The notes under the pieces: generated by a model | The model's input: only the letters and a program-made list of their open reading frames with translations | Database searches by the model: none | Told to the model about the DNA's origin: nothing | Position numbers and translations under genes: made by a program | Part shown: in pieces, positions 25,527-34,303 of the stretch | Layout: each line of letters begins with the position of its first letter | Position numbering within the stretch: position 1 is the first letter of the stretch | Source: CAZHCA01 sp964530825 | GTDB lineage: Bacteria > Bacteroidota > Bacteroidia > Chitinophagales > Saprospiraceae | Length of the DNA: 64,000 bases | Assembly (NCBI GenBank): GCA_964530825.1 | Contig: CAZHCA010000001.1 | Location: forward strand, 1-64,000 | Direction: 5' to 3'

Positions 25527-26936
25527 ATGAGAGCACTCCACTTTTTGTTATCACTCGTTTTTCTTGTGCTCGCGAGTGGCATTATGGCCCAGGATATGCC
25601 GGAAGGCTTGCCCGCAGATGCGGAGCCTGGTAAATGCTATGCCCGATGCCTGATTGCGGATGAATACGAAACCGTAACAGAACGCGTGCTGGTCAATCCA
25701 GCGACGACTCGTACCGAGATCATCCCGGCGACTTACAAGACCGTAACGGAGCAGATCCTGAAAAAAGAAGCCAGTACTGCTTACGCTGCCGGTGTTACGG
25801 AGACGGGCTACGAGACCGTGACCGAACGCGTGATGATCAAGCCTGAAACCAAGCGTTACACCTATGTTCCGGCTGAGTACGAAACCGTAACGGAACGCGT
25901 GCTGGTTAAAGAAGCGTCTAAGCGTTTGATTCCGGTGCCCGCCGAATACGAGACGGTGACCGAGCGGGTATTGGTAAGAGCGGAAGGCCAGCGTTACAAG
26001 CCAATGGCCGCCGAGTACGAAACCGTAACGGAGCGGGTGGTGGTGCAAGAAGCGTCAACGCGCATCGAACGCGCCAATCCCATTTACGAAACACAGACAG
26101 AGCGTATCGAAATCGAGCCCGCCTCTACCCGCTGGGTACAGCGCGAAGCCGATGAGAATTGCCTGTCGGCCGATCCTGATGACTGTCTGGTTTGGTGTCT
26201 GGAAGAAGTGCCTGCTCGTTACGAGACAGTAACCCGGCGCGTAGCTACCGGCTGCTCCACTGGCTACACCTTGGAAGATGGCGACTGCATCCGTCGCGTA
26301 GAGGTGCCTGCCAAGTACGAGACGCGCCAAAAGCGCGTACTCGCAAAGCAAGCCGAATACGAAGCGGAAACCGTACCGGCGGAGTACAAAACCGTTACCA
26401 AGCAGATGGTTAAGACGCCGGCTACGTACCGCGAGGAGGTGATTCCCGCCGAGTACACCACGATTACCAAAAAAGTCATCAAGACGCCGGCCACCGTTCG
26501 CGAGGAAGTAATTCCCGCCGAATACATGACAATCGAAAAGCGCGTTCTGGCTAATGATAGCGATGTCGACTTCGAATCTTCGGCTACCGAAATTCCGGCC
26601 GAGTACGAAACCATTACCAAGAAAGTCATCGACAAACCGGCTTCGGTACGCAAGATCGAAGTGCCTGCTGAGTACAAAACGGTTACCAAGCGCGTGCTGA
26701 AAAAGCGCGGTGGTTTTACCGAATGGCGTGAAATCCTTTGTGCAAACCAGGTTGATAGTTATACCATCCGTCAGATTCAGCGGGCCCTCATGGATAAAGG
26801 CTACAACCCCGGCCCAATCGATAATATCATGGGGCCTCGCACCAAGGCGGCACTTGTAAAATTCCAACAGGATAATGGGCTACCCGTAGGTCAACTCGAC
26901 CTGGAAACACTTGATGCCCTTGATATCGACTACTAG
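25527..26936 (+). CDS. Secreted repeat protein (EYETVTERV repeats) with peptidoglycan-binding domain
   Basis: The ATG at 25527 gives 469 aa with a signal peptide ending at GIMAQ. The next ~370 residues contain about 14 copies of a ~23-residue repeat with consensus EYETVTERVLVKPAS followed by R, a few variable residues and VPA. Two stretches with Cys pairs interrupt the series (ENCLSADPDDC and GCSTGYTLEDGDC). The last ~70 residues are a peptidoglycan-binding (PG_binding_1) domain: IRQIQRALMDKGYNPGPID, GPRTKAALVKFQ. It is probably periplasmic or envelope-linked. The repeat has no function I can name. A strong terminator follows. Confidence 0.85.
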   Translation: MRALHFLLSLVFLVLASGIMAQDMPEGLPADAEPGKCYARCLIADEYETVTERVLVNPATTRTEIIPATYKTVTEQILKKEASTAYAAGVTETGYETVTERVMIKPETKRYTYVPAEYETVTERVLVKEASKRLIPVPAEYETVTERVLVRAEGQRYKPMAAEYETVTERVVVQEASTRIERANPIYETQTERIEIEPASTRWVQREADENCLSADPDDCLVWCLEEVPARYETVTRRVATGCSTGYTLEDGDCIRRVEVPAKYETRQKRVLAKQAEYEAETVPAEYKTVTKQMVKTPATYREEVIPAEYTTITKKVIKTPATVREEVIPAEYMTIEKRVLANDSDVDFESSATEIPAEYETITKKVIDKPASVRKIEVPAEYKTVTKRVLKKRGGFTEWREILCANQVDSYTIRQIQRALMDKGYNPGPIDNIMGPRTKAALVKFQQDNGLPVGQLDLETLDALDIDY

Positions 26937-26976
26937 TCGATACACGATTAGTATTTACTTCGTATTCATCCATTTT

Positions 26977-27017
26977 AAATCTCCCATTCAATGCGCGTCG
27001 TGAATGGGAGATTTTTT
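26977..27017 (+). terminator. Rho-independent terminator after the repeat-protein gene
   Basis: AAATCTCCCATTCA pairs exactly with TGAATGGGAGATTT across a 10-base loop (ATGCGCGTCG), and the right arm runs into seven T residues. It starts 40 bases after the stop codon at 26936. Confidence 0.9.
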
Positions 27018-27144
27018 TGCTACTCCCCGACAAAGCTTTACTAATCAAAGGCGGGAAACGTCGTCTTCGTATTTTCCACTTACATTTATTTTTCCAATCA
27101 GCTAAGACATTCGGCGGCTCGCAAGGCCGAGAAATTTTGATGCT

Positions 27145-27450
27145 ATGGTGGGAAGATTCCAATTTATGATCGATTGTCGCTTATCGTCCGGTGCATCTGC
27201 TGATTTTTGGCACTGGTTACCGGCGCAGCTCGATAAAGTGACGCATTTTTTAGAAGTGGGAAAACTCGTCAATTATGCCCTGTCGGAAGACCGCCAGCGC
27301 CTATGGGCGATTGTCAATGCCGATAATGAGATGGAGGTTTGGGAGCTACTCCATCATTTTCCGCCCTTGCGAAGACTGGATATACAGATCAGCCTCTTGA
27401 GCGCCTTTGATCAGCAAAACGCGCCCATTCCGCACTTTTCGTTGAACTAG
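27145..27450 (+). CDS. Small unknown protein, muconolactone-isomerase-like
   Basis: A 101-aa protein whose length and pattern (VGRFQFMIDCRL at the start, LWAIVNADNEMEVWELLHHFPPL in the second half, and a closing LDIQISLLSAF strand) resemble the ferredoxin-like fold of muconolactone delta-isomerase and related small dimeric enzymes. This is a weak resemblance by eye. No signal peptide or membrane segment is seen. It is followed by more than 600 bases without a gene. Confidence 0.6.
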   Translation: MVGRFQFMIDCRLSSGASADFWHWLPAQLDKVTHFLEVGKLVNYALSEDRQRLWAIVNADNEMEVWELLHHFPPLRRLDIQISLLSAFDQQNAPIPHFSLN

Positions 27451-27669
27451 GAGGTATCCGGATAACATCCCTTGGGCTGGAAATTGGTCTTGCGGCACCG
27501 GGTTTCGTTCCAAAAGACGTCCATACTCGGCGGGTCGAAAGAAAGGCCGGCCTGCAGGCATCTAGCTTAGGCCATGCTTCGTTTTTGCTCCTCATCTGGC
27601 GCGGAAATATCTCATTTTCGCTCACCAAAAATCTTTCGGACAAACCTTAGGCAGAGGGCAAAAAAGAAA

Positions 27670-27699
27670 ACCCGGATCCTTATGTATAAGGAACCGGGT
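27670..27699 (-). terminator. Hairpin with T-rich tract on the minus strand
   Basis: ACCCGGATCCTTAT pairs with ATAAGGAACCGGGT (one mismatch). On the minus strand it is followed by TTTTCTTTTTT, the layout of a terminator. No minus-strand gene is recognised upstream of it, so it may end an unannotated transcript. Confidence 0.5.
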
Positions 27700-28025
27700 G
27701 GGGTAGAAAAAAAAAGAGAGCGATAATCTTCTTTCCCCTTCTTCGGGGAGCATTTTCTTGGGGTCATACAGGATGCTCGATTTCTTGCTTGGCGTTATAT
27801 TTTAATAGAGTTTCCAGTCAGCCGGATTCCATAAATGCCAGTACAGTTTTTTTATTTTTTTCTTCAAAAAGTTGAATAGCTGGAGGTTGGGAAAAAATAT
27901 TTTGCCAAGCCCGGATTTTGGAGCGTTTTTTCTTTATTTGACACCGCTTTGGAGTGTCTTTTTCTCCAGAGCTAGGATAAGCGGATAGAACGGCGCCTGC
28001 GATCTATTACCCGCTTGCTTTTTTG

Positions 28026-28033
28026 TACCTTTG
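28026..28033 (+). promoter_or_regulatory. Bacteroidota -7 box (TACCTTTG) before the membrane protein gene
   Basis: TACCTTTG matches the TAnnTTTG consensus and lies 35 bases before the GTG start at 28068. No clear -33 TTTG occurs at the ideal spacing. Confidence 0.45.
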
Positions 28034-28067
28034 CAAAAGATTATTCCAGCCACCAAAGCAGTAGACC

Positions 28068-29060
28068 GTGCTCCAAATCTTTCGCTCCAACCAATTGTTG
28101 GTCAGCTTTTTTCTGCTTTTCTACCTGCTCTTGCTATTTAGTCCTGTACTGATTCATCCTGCGCCCTATGATTATTTGGCTGTGCCAGGACCCCTGGCGG
28201 TATGGGCGCTATCCTGGACGTCGTCTTATCCGGGAGTGGCTTTTGTCCTTAACCTTTTCGTGCTCCTGATCCAGGTTATACTACTTAATTACATCAGCAA
28301 TTTCCACCGGGTTGCCGGCGAGCAAACGCAGTTTCCGGGTGTTTTTTTTGTGCTTATCATTGCCTTCGTTCCCGAGAGTTCTCTCCTGCATCCGATCCAC
28401 CTAGCCAACTTGTTCGTTCTGCTCGGGTTGCAGTATATTCTGGCGACTTTCAAGAAAGGAAGCGCCGCTATTCTGATTTTTAACAGCGGTCTTTTTCTAG
28501 GACTAGCTGTTTTGTCTTTCCTGCCAACGATCGTCTTTTTGGCGCTCTATTTTATAGGGCTGAGCCTGGTCCGCTCCTTTGATCTACGGGAATGGTTGAT
28601 GGTCCTGAGCGGCTTAATTACGCCTTTTGTGCTACTGGGGACATACTTTTTCTGGAACGATCAATTCAGCGGTTGGCTGCAGACCCTGTACGAGGCCTTT
28701 TTCATGGGTATACCTTCCCTTCCTGCTCCGGGTGGTTGGATCGATCAAATTCCTTCCTATCTATTCGGATTAATGCTGCTTTTGATGCTGGTCCAACGCC
28801 GGGCTTTCCTTTTCAAGCAGATGATGGAGGCCCAGCGGCGGGTAAGTTTAATTTATTGGTACATGTTTTTGGCCGGTGTAGCCGTTTTTTTCCATCCCTT
28901 TTTGACGCAAGAACTCCTGCTCTTGGTGTCGCCGCCACTGGCTGTTTTGCTGGGTATCCGGGTTGGTCAGCTATCTTCCCGCTGGGGAGAGTTCTGGCAT
29001 CTGGCCCTGCTGCTGGGCGCCTTGGCTTACCTCTTCCGGGCCGATATCGGGCTGGTTTGA
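28068..29060 (+). CDS. Polytopic membrane protein, DUF6427-like
   Basis: A 330-aa integral membrane protein with about nine hydrophobic segments, starting at GTG. The N-terminus (LQIFRSNQLLVSFFLLFYL), the HPAPYDYLAVPGPL segment and the SFLPTIVFLALYFIGLSLVRSFDLREW block resemble the Bacteroidota DUF6427 family. In related genomes such genes often lie next to purine or uracil genes. Here purQ follows after about 100 bases on the same strand. Function unknown. Confidence 0.7.
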   Translation: MLQIFRSNQLLVSFFLLFYLLLLFSPVLIHPAPYDYLAVPGPLAVWALSWTSSYPGVAFVLNLFVLLIQVILLNYISNFHRVAGEQTQFPGVFFVLIIAFVPESSLLHPIHLANLFVLLGLQYILATFKKGSAAILIFNSGLFLGLAVLSFLPTIVFLALYFIGLSLVRSFDLREWLMVLSGLITPFVLLGTYFFWNDQFSGWLQTLYEAFFMGIPSLPAPGGWIDQIPSYLFGLMLLLMLVQRRAFLFKQMMEAQRRVSLIYWYMFLAGVAVFFHPFLTQELLLLVSPPLAVLLGIRVGQLSSRWGEFWHLALLLGALAYLFRADIGLV

Positions 29061-29108
29061 TACCTGCTACTTAAGGGAAAAGGGAACACAACTGCCGCAA
29101 TAAAAGTG

Positions 29109-29116
29109 TATTTTTG
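29109..29116 (+). promoter_or_regulatory. Bacteroidota -7 box (TATTTTTG) before purQ
   Basis: TATTTTTG fits the TAnnTTTG -7 consensus, 45 bases before the purQ ATG at 29162. A clear -33 element is not seen. Confidence 0.4.
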
Positions 29117-29161
29117 CGCAATCAATCGTTAGGTCAACGAAAAAATAAGCATCCAAGAACT

Positions 29162-29875
29162 ATGAAGTTTGGAGTCGTCGTTTTTCCCGGGTCGAATTGT
29201 GATGATGACATGGTACATGTCCTCAGTGAAGTGTTGGGGCAAGAGGTCTTTAAAATCTGGCACAAAGAAAAGCAATTGCCCGGTATGGAAAAGCGGGATG
29301 TCATTGTGCTGCCCGGTGGGTTTTCCTATGGTGACTACCTGCGGGCCGGGGCCATCGCGCGTTTTTCTCCCGTCATGAAAGAGGTAATTGAATTTGCGCA
29401 CAACGGCGGCTACGTGCTGGGGATCTGCAACGGCTTTCAGGTGCTGTGCGAGGCTGGCTTGCTGCCCGGGGTGTTGCTGCGTAACGAACAGCAGCAATTC
29501 GTCTGTAAAAATATTTACCTCAAAACGGTATCCAACAACGCTGCGCTGACCGCCAACCTGGCGCCCGGACAGGTGCTAAAAGTTCCCATCGCTCATGCCG
29601 AAGGGCGCTATTTCGCCGATCCCGAAACGCTCGATCAACTCGAGCATAACGATCAGGTTCTCTTCCAGTACTGTACTGCCGAAGGAACGCTCGATCCCGG
29701 GGCAAACCCCAATGGCTCGGTGCGGGCTATTGCCGGTATCTGTAACGCCGGCCGCAATGTTTTCGGCATGATGCCCCACCCCGAAAGAGCCTCCGAAGCC
29801 CTGTTGGGCAATACCGATGGGCGCGGTATTTTCGAGTCGCTGATCAATACGGTAAGGGTGTTGGTAGCTTCCTGA
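29162..29875 (+). CDS. purQ: Phosphoribosylformylglycinamidine synthase subunit PurQ
   Basis: The glutaminase subunit of FGAM synthase in purine synthesis. It supplies ammonia to PurL. The ATG at 29162 gives 237 aa beginning with the family start MKFGVVVFPGSNCDDD. The class I amidotransferase triad is visible: Cys89 in LGICNGFQVL, and His and Glu in MMPHPERA. HAEGRYF is also present. The frame is open to 29114, but that extension has no family match. PurL and PurS are not in the window, so the pathway genes are scattered. Confidence 0.95.
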   Translation: MKFGVVVFPGSNCDDDMVHVLSEVLGQEVFKIWHKEKQLPGMEKRDVIVLPGGFSYGDYLRAGAIARFSPVMKEVIEFAHNGGYVLGICNGFQVLCEAGLLPGVLLRNEQQQFVCKNIYLKTVSNNAALTANLAPGQVLKVPIAHAEGRYFADPETLDQLEHNDQVLFQYCTAEGTLDPGANPNGSVRAIAGICNAGRNVFGMMPHPERASEALLGNTDGRGIFESLINTVRVLVAS

Positions 29876-30010
29876 AGCTGCGGAGTTGTTAATCTTTTAT
29901 TATTAGTTTTTCTCGGCGCGGCCAACCTTTGCAAAAGGGTTATTTTTAGGATTAACTTCGATCGATTTGACTGCTCCTTAACAGTTACTTCACCACTAAA
30001 ATTTGTCGCA

Positions 30011-30463
30011 ATGCTCCGCATGGTTTCACTTGCTTGCATGTTTTGTGTAACATTCGCTTCCCTATCGGCCCAGCAACATCCCGTACAATGGACCTTTGAT
30101 AGCCAATCGGTAGGGGATGGCCAGTACGATTTGCACCTCCGGGCCGACGTGGAAGATGGGTGGTACATTTACTCCCAGTTTTTACCCAGTGACGATGGGC
30201 CGATACCTACCCGGATCGAATTGGCTGTAGAGAATGGTTTTCACCCGGTCGGCCTGCCCAGCGAGGAAGGAATTAAAATCGAAGGCTTCGATGAAGTATT
30301 CGGTATGGAAGTCCGCAAGTTCGCTGGCCCCACTACCTTTTCACAAAGAATTGCCGTGAACGGTTCGCTGAATGCCGTGTCGGGATCCGTGGAGTACATG
30401 ACGTGTAACGAAACGATGTGCCTGCCGCCCAAAGTGGTTGATTTCAACATTCCGTTGCGGTAA
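30011..30463 (+). CDS. Periplasmic DsbD alpha-like domain protein
   Basis: A 150-aa secreted protein (signal peptide ending ASLSAQ) consisting of a single DsbD N-terminal (alpha) domain: VQWTFDSQSVGDGQYDL, DGWYIYSQFLPSDDGPIPT, EYMTCNETMCLPPKVVDF. The Cys pair in TCNETMC is the redox-active pair. The next gene, 88 bases downstream, is a full DsbD with two copies of the same domain. This one is probably an extra electron acceptor or substrate partner, or a duplication product. Confidence 0.85.
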   Translation: MLRMVSLACMFCVTFASLSAQQHPVQWTFDSQSVGDGQYDLHLRADVEDGWYIYSQFLPSDDGPIPTRIELAVENGFHPVGLPSEEGIKIEGFDEVFGMEVRKFAGPTTFSQRIAVNGSLNAVSGSVEYMTCNETMCLPPKVVDFNIPLR

Positions 30464-30551
30464 AAAGCAACCCCCCGGCTCATTGGTGCGTTGACTTTTA
30501 CAAACTTGCTGTTTCCCGAACGTGTATTGTACTGCAAATGCCTGTGTATCT

Positions 30552-32984
30552 ATGAAAAAATTAATTATCGGTCTCTTTGCGTTGTTGCTGAGCCTGGGCC
30601 TTACCGCCCAAATTCTAGATCCCGTAGACTGGTCTTTCGAAGTAAAACCCTTGGCGGGCGACACTTTTGAGCTTAACTGGACGGCCACGATCGATAACGG
30701 ATGGTGGATCTATTCTCAAGAAGTGACCGATGGCCCCATTCCCACCGCTGTCTACCTCGACAAAGGAGAACACTACCTGCCGCTGGCCGACCCCCAGGAA
30801 GGCGGCAACCGCAAGGAGGGCTTCGACGAAACCTTTGGCGTCAATGTGATTAAGTATACCGACGAGATGATCCTCCGCCAGAAGGTGCGTTGGCTGGATA
30901 CCGCTGAGCCCATCGAAGGTTTTCTGGAATATATGTCTTGCGACGATACCCAATGCTTGCCGCCCGAAGAGGAAATCTTTAGCCTCCTGCCCGCTGAGGC
31001 CGGAAAAAAAAATGGGCTACTGGAGCCCGTAACCTGGACCGGCTCGGTCCAGCCACTTGCCGGAGACCAGTACCAGGTGACCTTCCGGGCCGATTTGGAA
31101 GAAGGCTGGACCATCTACAGCCAGCATAACGGACCGGAAAGCTCCGTAGTACCCACCGGTTTCTACTTCGATGATGCCAGCCATTTTGAAGCTCCCTCCG
31201 GTTTGGAAGAGATGGGAGACTTCAAAGAAGGCATGGATCCGATCTTCCAGGAGGAAGTTAAAAAATTTGTATCCGGACCGGTGATCTTCCAGGCCGCATT
31301 GGCGGTGAGCGATCCGCAGCAACCGATCACAGGGTATTTGGAATTTATGACTTGCGACGATACGCAATGTTTACCGCCCGAGGTGGTGTCTTTCCGTATC
31401 CTCCCGGCACAAGGGCAGTTACTGCTTGGCGAGGAAGCCGATGGTACCGACCAGGCAGCTGTCGATACCGGAGCCGGCACCAAGTTATTCGGGTACCTCG
31501 ATAAACCCAATCTGGAACGGCCGGCCGGCAGTTGTGCTAATGGGGGCACCGCAGTGCCAACGACCAAAACAGGCATCGGGAAAATTTTCATTTTGGGTTT
31601 TCTCGGCGGCTTGCTGGCCCTGCTCACGCCTTGCGTTTTTCCGATGGTGCCGCTCACCGTCAGTTATTTTACCAAGGGAGCCCATGACCGCAAAAAGGGA
31701 CTGACGCAAGCTGGGCTGTACGCTTTTTTTATCCTGCTGGTGTACCTGCTACTCAGTTTGCCTTTCCACATCATGGATAGCATCAATCCCGACATCCTTA
31801 ACGATATTTCCACCAACGTATGGCTCAACCTGGCTTTCTTTGCCATCTTTGTGTTTTTTGCTTTCTCCTTTTTCGGTTACTACGAGTTGACGCTGCCCAG
31901 TAGTTGGACCAACCGCACGAGTTCGGCCGAAGGGTTGGGCGGACTGGTCGGCGTATTTTTTATGGCGCTGACGCTGGCTTTGGTCTCTTTTTCCTGTACC
32001 GGTCCCATCCTAGGGTCGCTTCTGGCCGGGGCTTTGAGCACCAATGGCGGCGCTACCCAGCTGACGGCCGGCATGGGGGGCTTTGGCCTGGCCCTAGCAT
32101 TGCCATTCGGTTTGTTTGCCGCATTCCCCAGCGTTATGAATGCCCTACCGAAATCGGGCGGGTGGTTGAATACCGTCAAAGTGGTGCTCGGTTTTCTGGA
32201 GCTCGCTTTAGCCTTTAAATTTCTCTCGAACGCCGATTTGGTGAAAGACTGGGGATTGCTGAAAATCGAACCTTTTCTGGGGATCTGGATCCTGGTTTTC
32301 CTAGGCCTAACCCTCTATCTGTTTGGAGTGATAAAGTTCCCACACGACAGTCCAGTCAAGAAGCTATCGACCGGTCGGTTGGGACTGGGCGTAGCGAGTT
32401 TAGCTTTTACCATTTATCTGGCGACCGGGTTTATCTACAATGAGCAAGCCGGAACCTACCGGTCATTGAAGCTGCTCAGCGGTCTGGCGCCGCCCTCCTG
32501 TTACAGCATATGGCGGCCTTGCGACTGCCCCCAGGGATTGAATTGCTTCAAAGACTTGGAGGCCGGGCTAACCTATGCCCGGCAAGTTAATAAGCCGGTG
32601 CTCATTGACTTCACGGGCCATGCCTGTGTGAACTGCCGCAAGATGGAAGAGCACGTCTGGCCGGAACCACCGGTCTATGACAGAATCCGGGAGGACTATG
32701 TATTGATCTCTCTCTACACCGACGAAAAGAAAGCCCTGCCTGAATCTGAGCAGCTCGTCGTGCAGAAAGCCGGCGGCGGCACACGCAAGCTAAAAACAGT
32801 TGGCAACAAGTGGTCTTATTTCCAGTCCGAATACTTCGGTGTTAATTCTCAGCCTTACTACGTTTTAATAACTCCCGATGGACAACTGTTGAACAAGCCG
32901 GTGGGCTATACCCCCGACACCGAAAAATACGCTGATTTTCTGGAGTGCGGTCAGGAAGCTTTCCATCGGTTGGCCCAAGAATAA
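30552..32984 (+). CDS. dsbD: Thiol:disulfide interchange protein DsbD with two alpha domains
   Basis: The ATG at 30552 gives 810 aa. After a signal peptide (to ~19), two tandem DsbD alpha-type domains follow, each with a Cys pair (SCDDTQC and TCDDTQC). The membrane domain starts near residue 340 with CcdA-type Cys361 (CVFPMVPL) and Cys482 (SCTGPILG). The C-terminal thioredoxin domain carries the CVNC pair at 692/695. DsbD passes electrons from cytoplasmic thioredoxin to periplasmic proteins. Standard DsbD has one alpha domain, so the duplication is notable. The 150-aa gene upstream encodes a third copy. Confidence 0.93.
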   Translation: MKKLIIGLFALLLSLGLTAQILDPVDWSFEVKPLAGDTFELNWTATIDNGWWIYSQEVTDGPIPTAVYLDKGEHYLPLADPQEGGNRKEGFDETFGVNVIKYTDEMILRQKVRWLDTAEPIEGFLEYMSCDDTQCLPPEEEIFSLLPAEAGKKNGLLEPVTWTGSVQPLAGDQYQVTFRADLEEGWTIYSQHNGPESSVVPTGFYFDDASHFEAPSGLEEMGDFKEGMDPIFQEEVKKFVSGPVIFQAALAVSDPQQPITGYLEFMTCDDTQCLPPEVVSFRILPAQGQLLLGEEADGTDQAAVDTGAGTKLFGYLDKPNLERPAGSCANGGTAVPTTKTGIGKIFILGFLGGLLALLTPCVFPMVPLTVSYFTKGAHDRKKGLTQAGLYAFFILLVYLLLSLPFHIMDSINPDILNDISTNVWLNLAFFAIFVFFAFSFFGYYELTLPSSWTNRTSSAEGLGGLVGVFFMALTLALVSFSCTGPILGSLLAGALSTNGGATQLTAGMGGFGLALALPFGLFAAFPSVMNALPKSGGWLNTVKVVLGFLELALAFKFLSNADLVKDWGLLKIEPFLGIWILVFLGLTLYLFGVIKFPHDSPVKKLSTGRLGLGVASLAFTIYLATGFIYNEQAGTYRSLKLLSGLAPPSCYSIWRPCDCPQGLNCFKDLEAGLTYARQVNKPVLIDFTGHACVNCRKMEEHVWPEPPVYDRIREDYVLISLYTDEKKALPESEQLVVQKAGGGTRKLKTVGNKWSYFQSEYFGVNSQPYYVLITPDGQLLNKPVGYTPDTEKYADFLECGQEAFHRLAQE

Positions 32985-32987
32985 TTA

Positions 32988-33473
32988 TTATTCCAGTTTG
33001 ATGAGAATTTGATTCTTGTCTACAGCCTGGCCCTTGATTACTTCTACCGATTTGATGACCCCGTCGCCGGGAGCCTTTAATACATTTTCCATTTTCATAG
33101 CCTCCAGAATGATGAGCGAGTCGCCCGCGGCAACCGTTTGTCCGCTTTCGACCTGGACGGCCAAAACGAGTCCCGGCATAGGCGCTTTAATGTCGGCTAC
33201 TGCTTGACCGGCTGCCGCGTGCAAACCCAGCGAATCGACCAACTGGTCGAATTTATCCTTGAGTTGAATGGTGTAGCGGGTACCGTTGACTTTTAGTACA
33301 AACGTCTTTTTAACGTACTGCGCTTCAATCACTTCAGCGTGATAAGACCGGTTGTTGACCAGAATGTGAAACGAATCGGGCCCCGTAGATACAAAATCCA
33401 GGCTGGAAGGGTCGATGTGTTCGAAAGTAAAGTCGTTTTCGTTAACGACCGCCTTAAAATTGTTCGTTGGCAT
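32988..33473 (-). CDS. Biotin carboxyl carrier protein
   Basis: A 161-aa protein whose last ~75 residues form a biotinyl/lipoyl domain: IKAPMPGLVLAVQVESGQ and the biotinylation motif EAMKMEN with Lys127. The N-terminal part (YHAEVIEAQYVKKTFVLKVNG) resembles the linker domain of acyl-CoA carboxylase carriers. It would carry carboxybiotin for an acetyl- or propionyl-CoA carboxylase. No carboxylase or carboxyltransferase gene is nearby. Its stop codon converges with dsbD, 3 bases apart. Confidence 0.92.
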   Translation of the reverse strand: MPTNNFKAVVNENDFTFEHIDPSSLDFVSTGPDSFHILVNNRSYHAEVIEAQYVKKTFVLKVNGTRYTIQLKDKFDQLVDSLGLHAAAGQAVADIKAPMPGLVLAVQVESGQTVAAGDSLIILEAMKMENVLKAPGDGVIKSVEVIKGQAVDKNQILIKLE

Positions 33474-33565
33474 AAGCTGGCTTTAGGTCAAAAATAATTA
33501 TGGGGAAACGCTTTTCCCGAAAGGTACGTGATGGGACGAAACATCAAAAAACCATCGGCCTAAAT

Positions 33566-33949
33566 TTACGTGCTTGTTCTGCCAAGTTTCATGAGAAAAC
33601 TCACCTCAAAAATGGTAAAGAGTAGATAAACCACAAAAAAAGGCAAAACGAAGAAGTTAGAGGCGGGCTGGACCGTGAACAGGTAGACGGCAATTATGGC
33701 GATGGATAAAAGAAGCTTGCTGATAATGAAGCCCAGTACGGCGTTGGTAAAGTCGTTTTTATTGGAGCTGTCTGCTGCCCGTTGGCCCAGGTAGTACATC
33801 CCCACGGAGATGAGGGCGAAGAACAGAATGGAAATCCACCCCAGATCTTGGTAATCTCCCAGGGGTGTGAGGGTAGTCAAGCCCCAGACTAAGAAAGTCG
33901 ACACTGCACTAACCAGCAGTAGTTGCAAGTAGAATTCGCGTTGGCTCAT
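33566..33949 (-). CDS. Membrane protein, probable ATP synthase accessory protein
   Basis: The ATG at 33949 gives 127 aa with four membrane segments (SVSTFLVW-type, ISILFFALISVGMYYLG, AVLGFIISKLLLSIAIIAVYLF, FFVLPFFVVYLLFTIFEVSFLMKL). The layout matches the small protein that in Bacteroidota lies between the AtpI/AtpZ gene and atpB. The upstream gene here is AtpI/AtpZ-like, which supports this. The ATP synthase core genes do not follow. Assignment rests mostly on context. Confidence 0.6.
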   Translation of the reverse strand: MSQREFYLQLLLVSAVSTFLVWGLTTLTPLGDYQDLGWISILFFALISVGMYYLGQRAADSSNKNDFTNAVLGFIISKLLLSIAIIAVYLFTVQPASNFFVLPFFVVYLLFTIFEVSFLMKLGRTST

Positions 33950-34003
33950 GTTTTGCTCTGTCCTGATGGTAAGAGCCAAACCAAAAAACCTTCCGTAAAG
34001 TTG

Positions 34004-34303
34004 TTAATCTTCCCCATTATCGTTGGGAGAGACAAAAAAATCTTTAAGTGCGATGTAAAGCGCGACAAAAATGGACAACAACGCCAGGGTGATCGTCATG
34101 TAGGGCGTTTCCAGTCCCCATCTCTTATCTAGCCACTGACCGCCCAGTGTACCCAGCAAAATGATCAGCCCCATCTGAATCGCCATTGCCGAGTATTTTG
34201 CGTAGGTGTTAATACGCTTACCCGTGTCGCCGCTTGCCGAAGATTGGTCGCGCTTCTTATCGCCATTTTGATTAGGCTCAGGAGGCTTTGTTGGGCTGGC
34301 CAA
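34004..34303 (-). CDS. AtpI/AtpZ-like ATP synthase accessory membrane protein
   Basis: The conserved part is AMAIQMGLIILLGTLGGQWLDKR, then a second membrane helix (MTITLALLSIFVALYIALKDF), typical of AtpZ/AtpI, a Mg2+/c-ring assembly helper of F0F1 ATP synthase. There is no ATG before the helices. The TTG at 34303 is the best start and gives 99 aa overlapping the end of the bactofilin gene by 26 bases, a sign of translational coupling. The longer open frame upstream is read in another frame of the bactofilin gene and is not real. Confidence 0.8.
   Translation of the reverse strand: MASPTKPPEPNQNGDKKRDQSSASGDTGKRINTYAKYSAMAIQMGLIILLGTLGGQWLDKRWGLETPYMTITLALLSIFVALYIALKDFFVSPNDNGED

Larger units (their letters stand above)
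27451..28067. other. 617-base region without a recognised gene
   Basis: No protein-coding frame with convincing start and family resemblance is seen. It contains a strong hairpin at 27670-27699 and a smaller one (TCCCC/GGGGA, 27734-27749). It also has an AT-rich stretch up to the promoter-like TACCTTTG at 28026 before the DUF6427-like gene. A small RNA is possible. I looked for RNase P, tmRNA and SRP RNA hallmarks and saw none. Confidence 0.4.

Noticed and set aside
25551..26867. Long minus-strand frames opposite the repeat protein
   Set aside because: They are antisense images of the EYETVTERV repeats.
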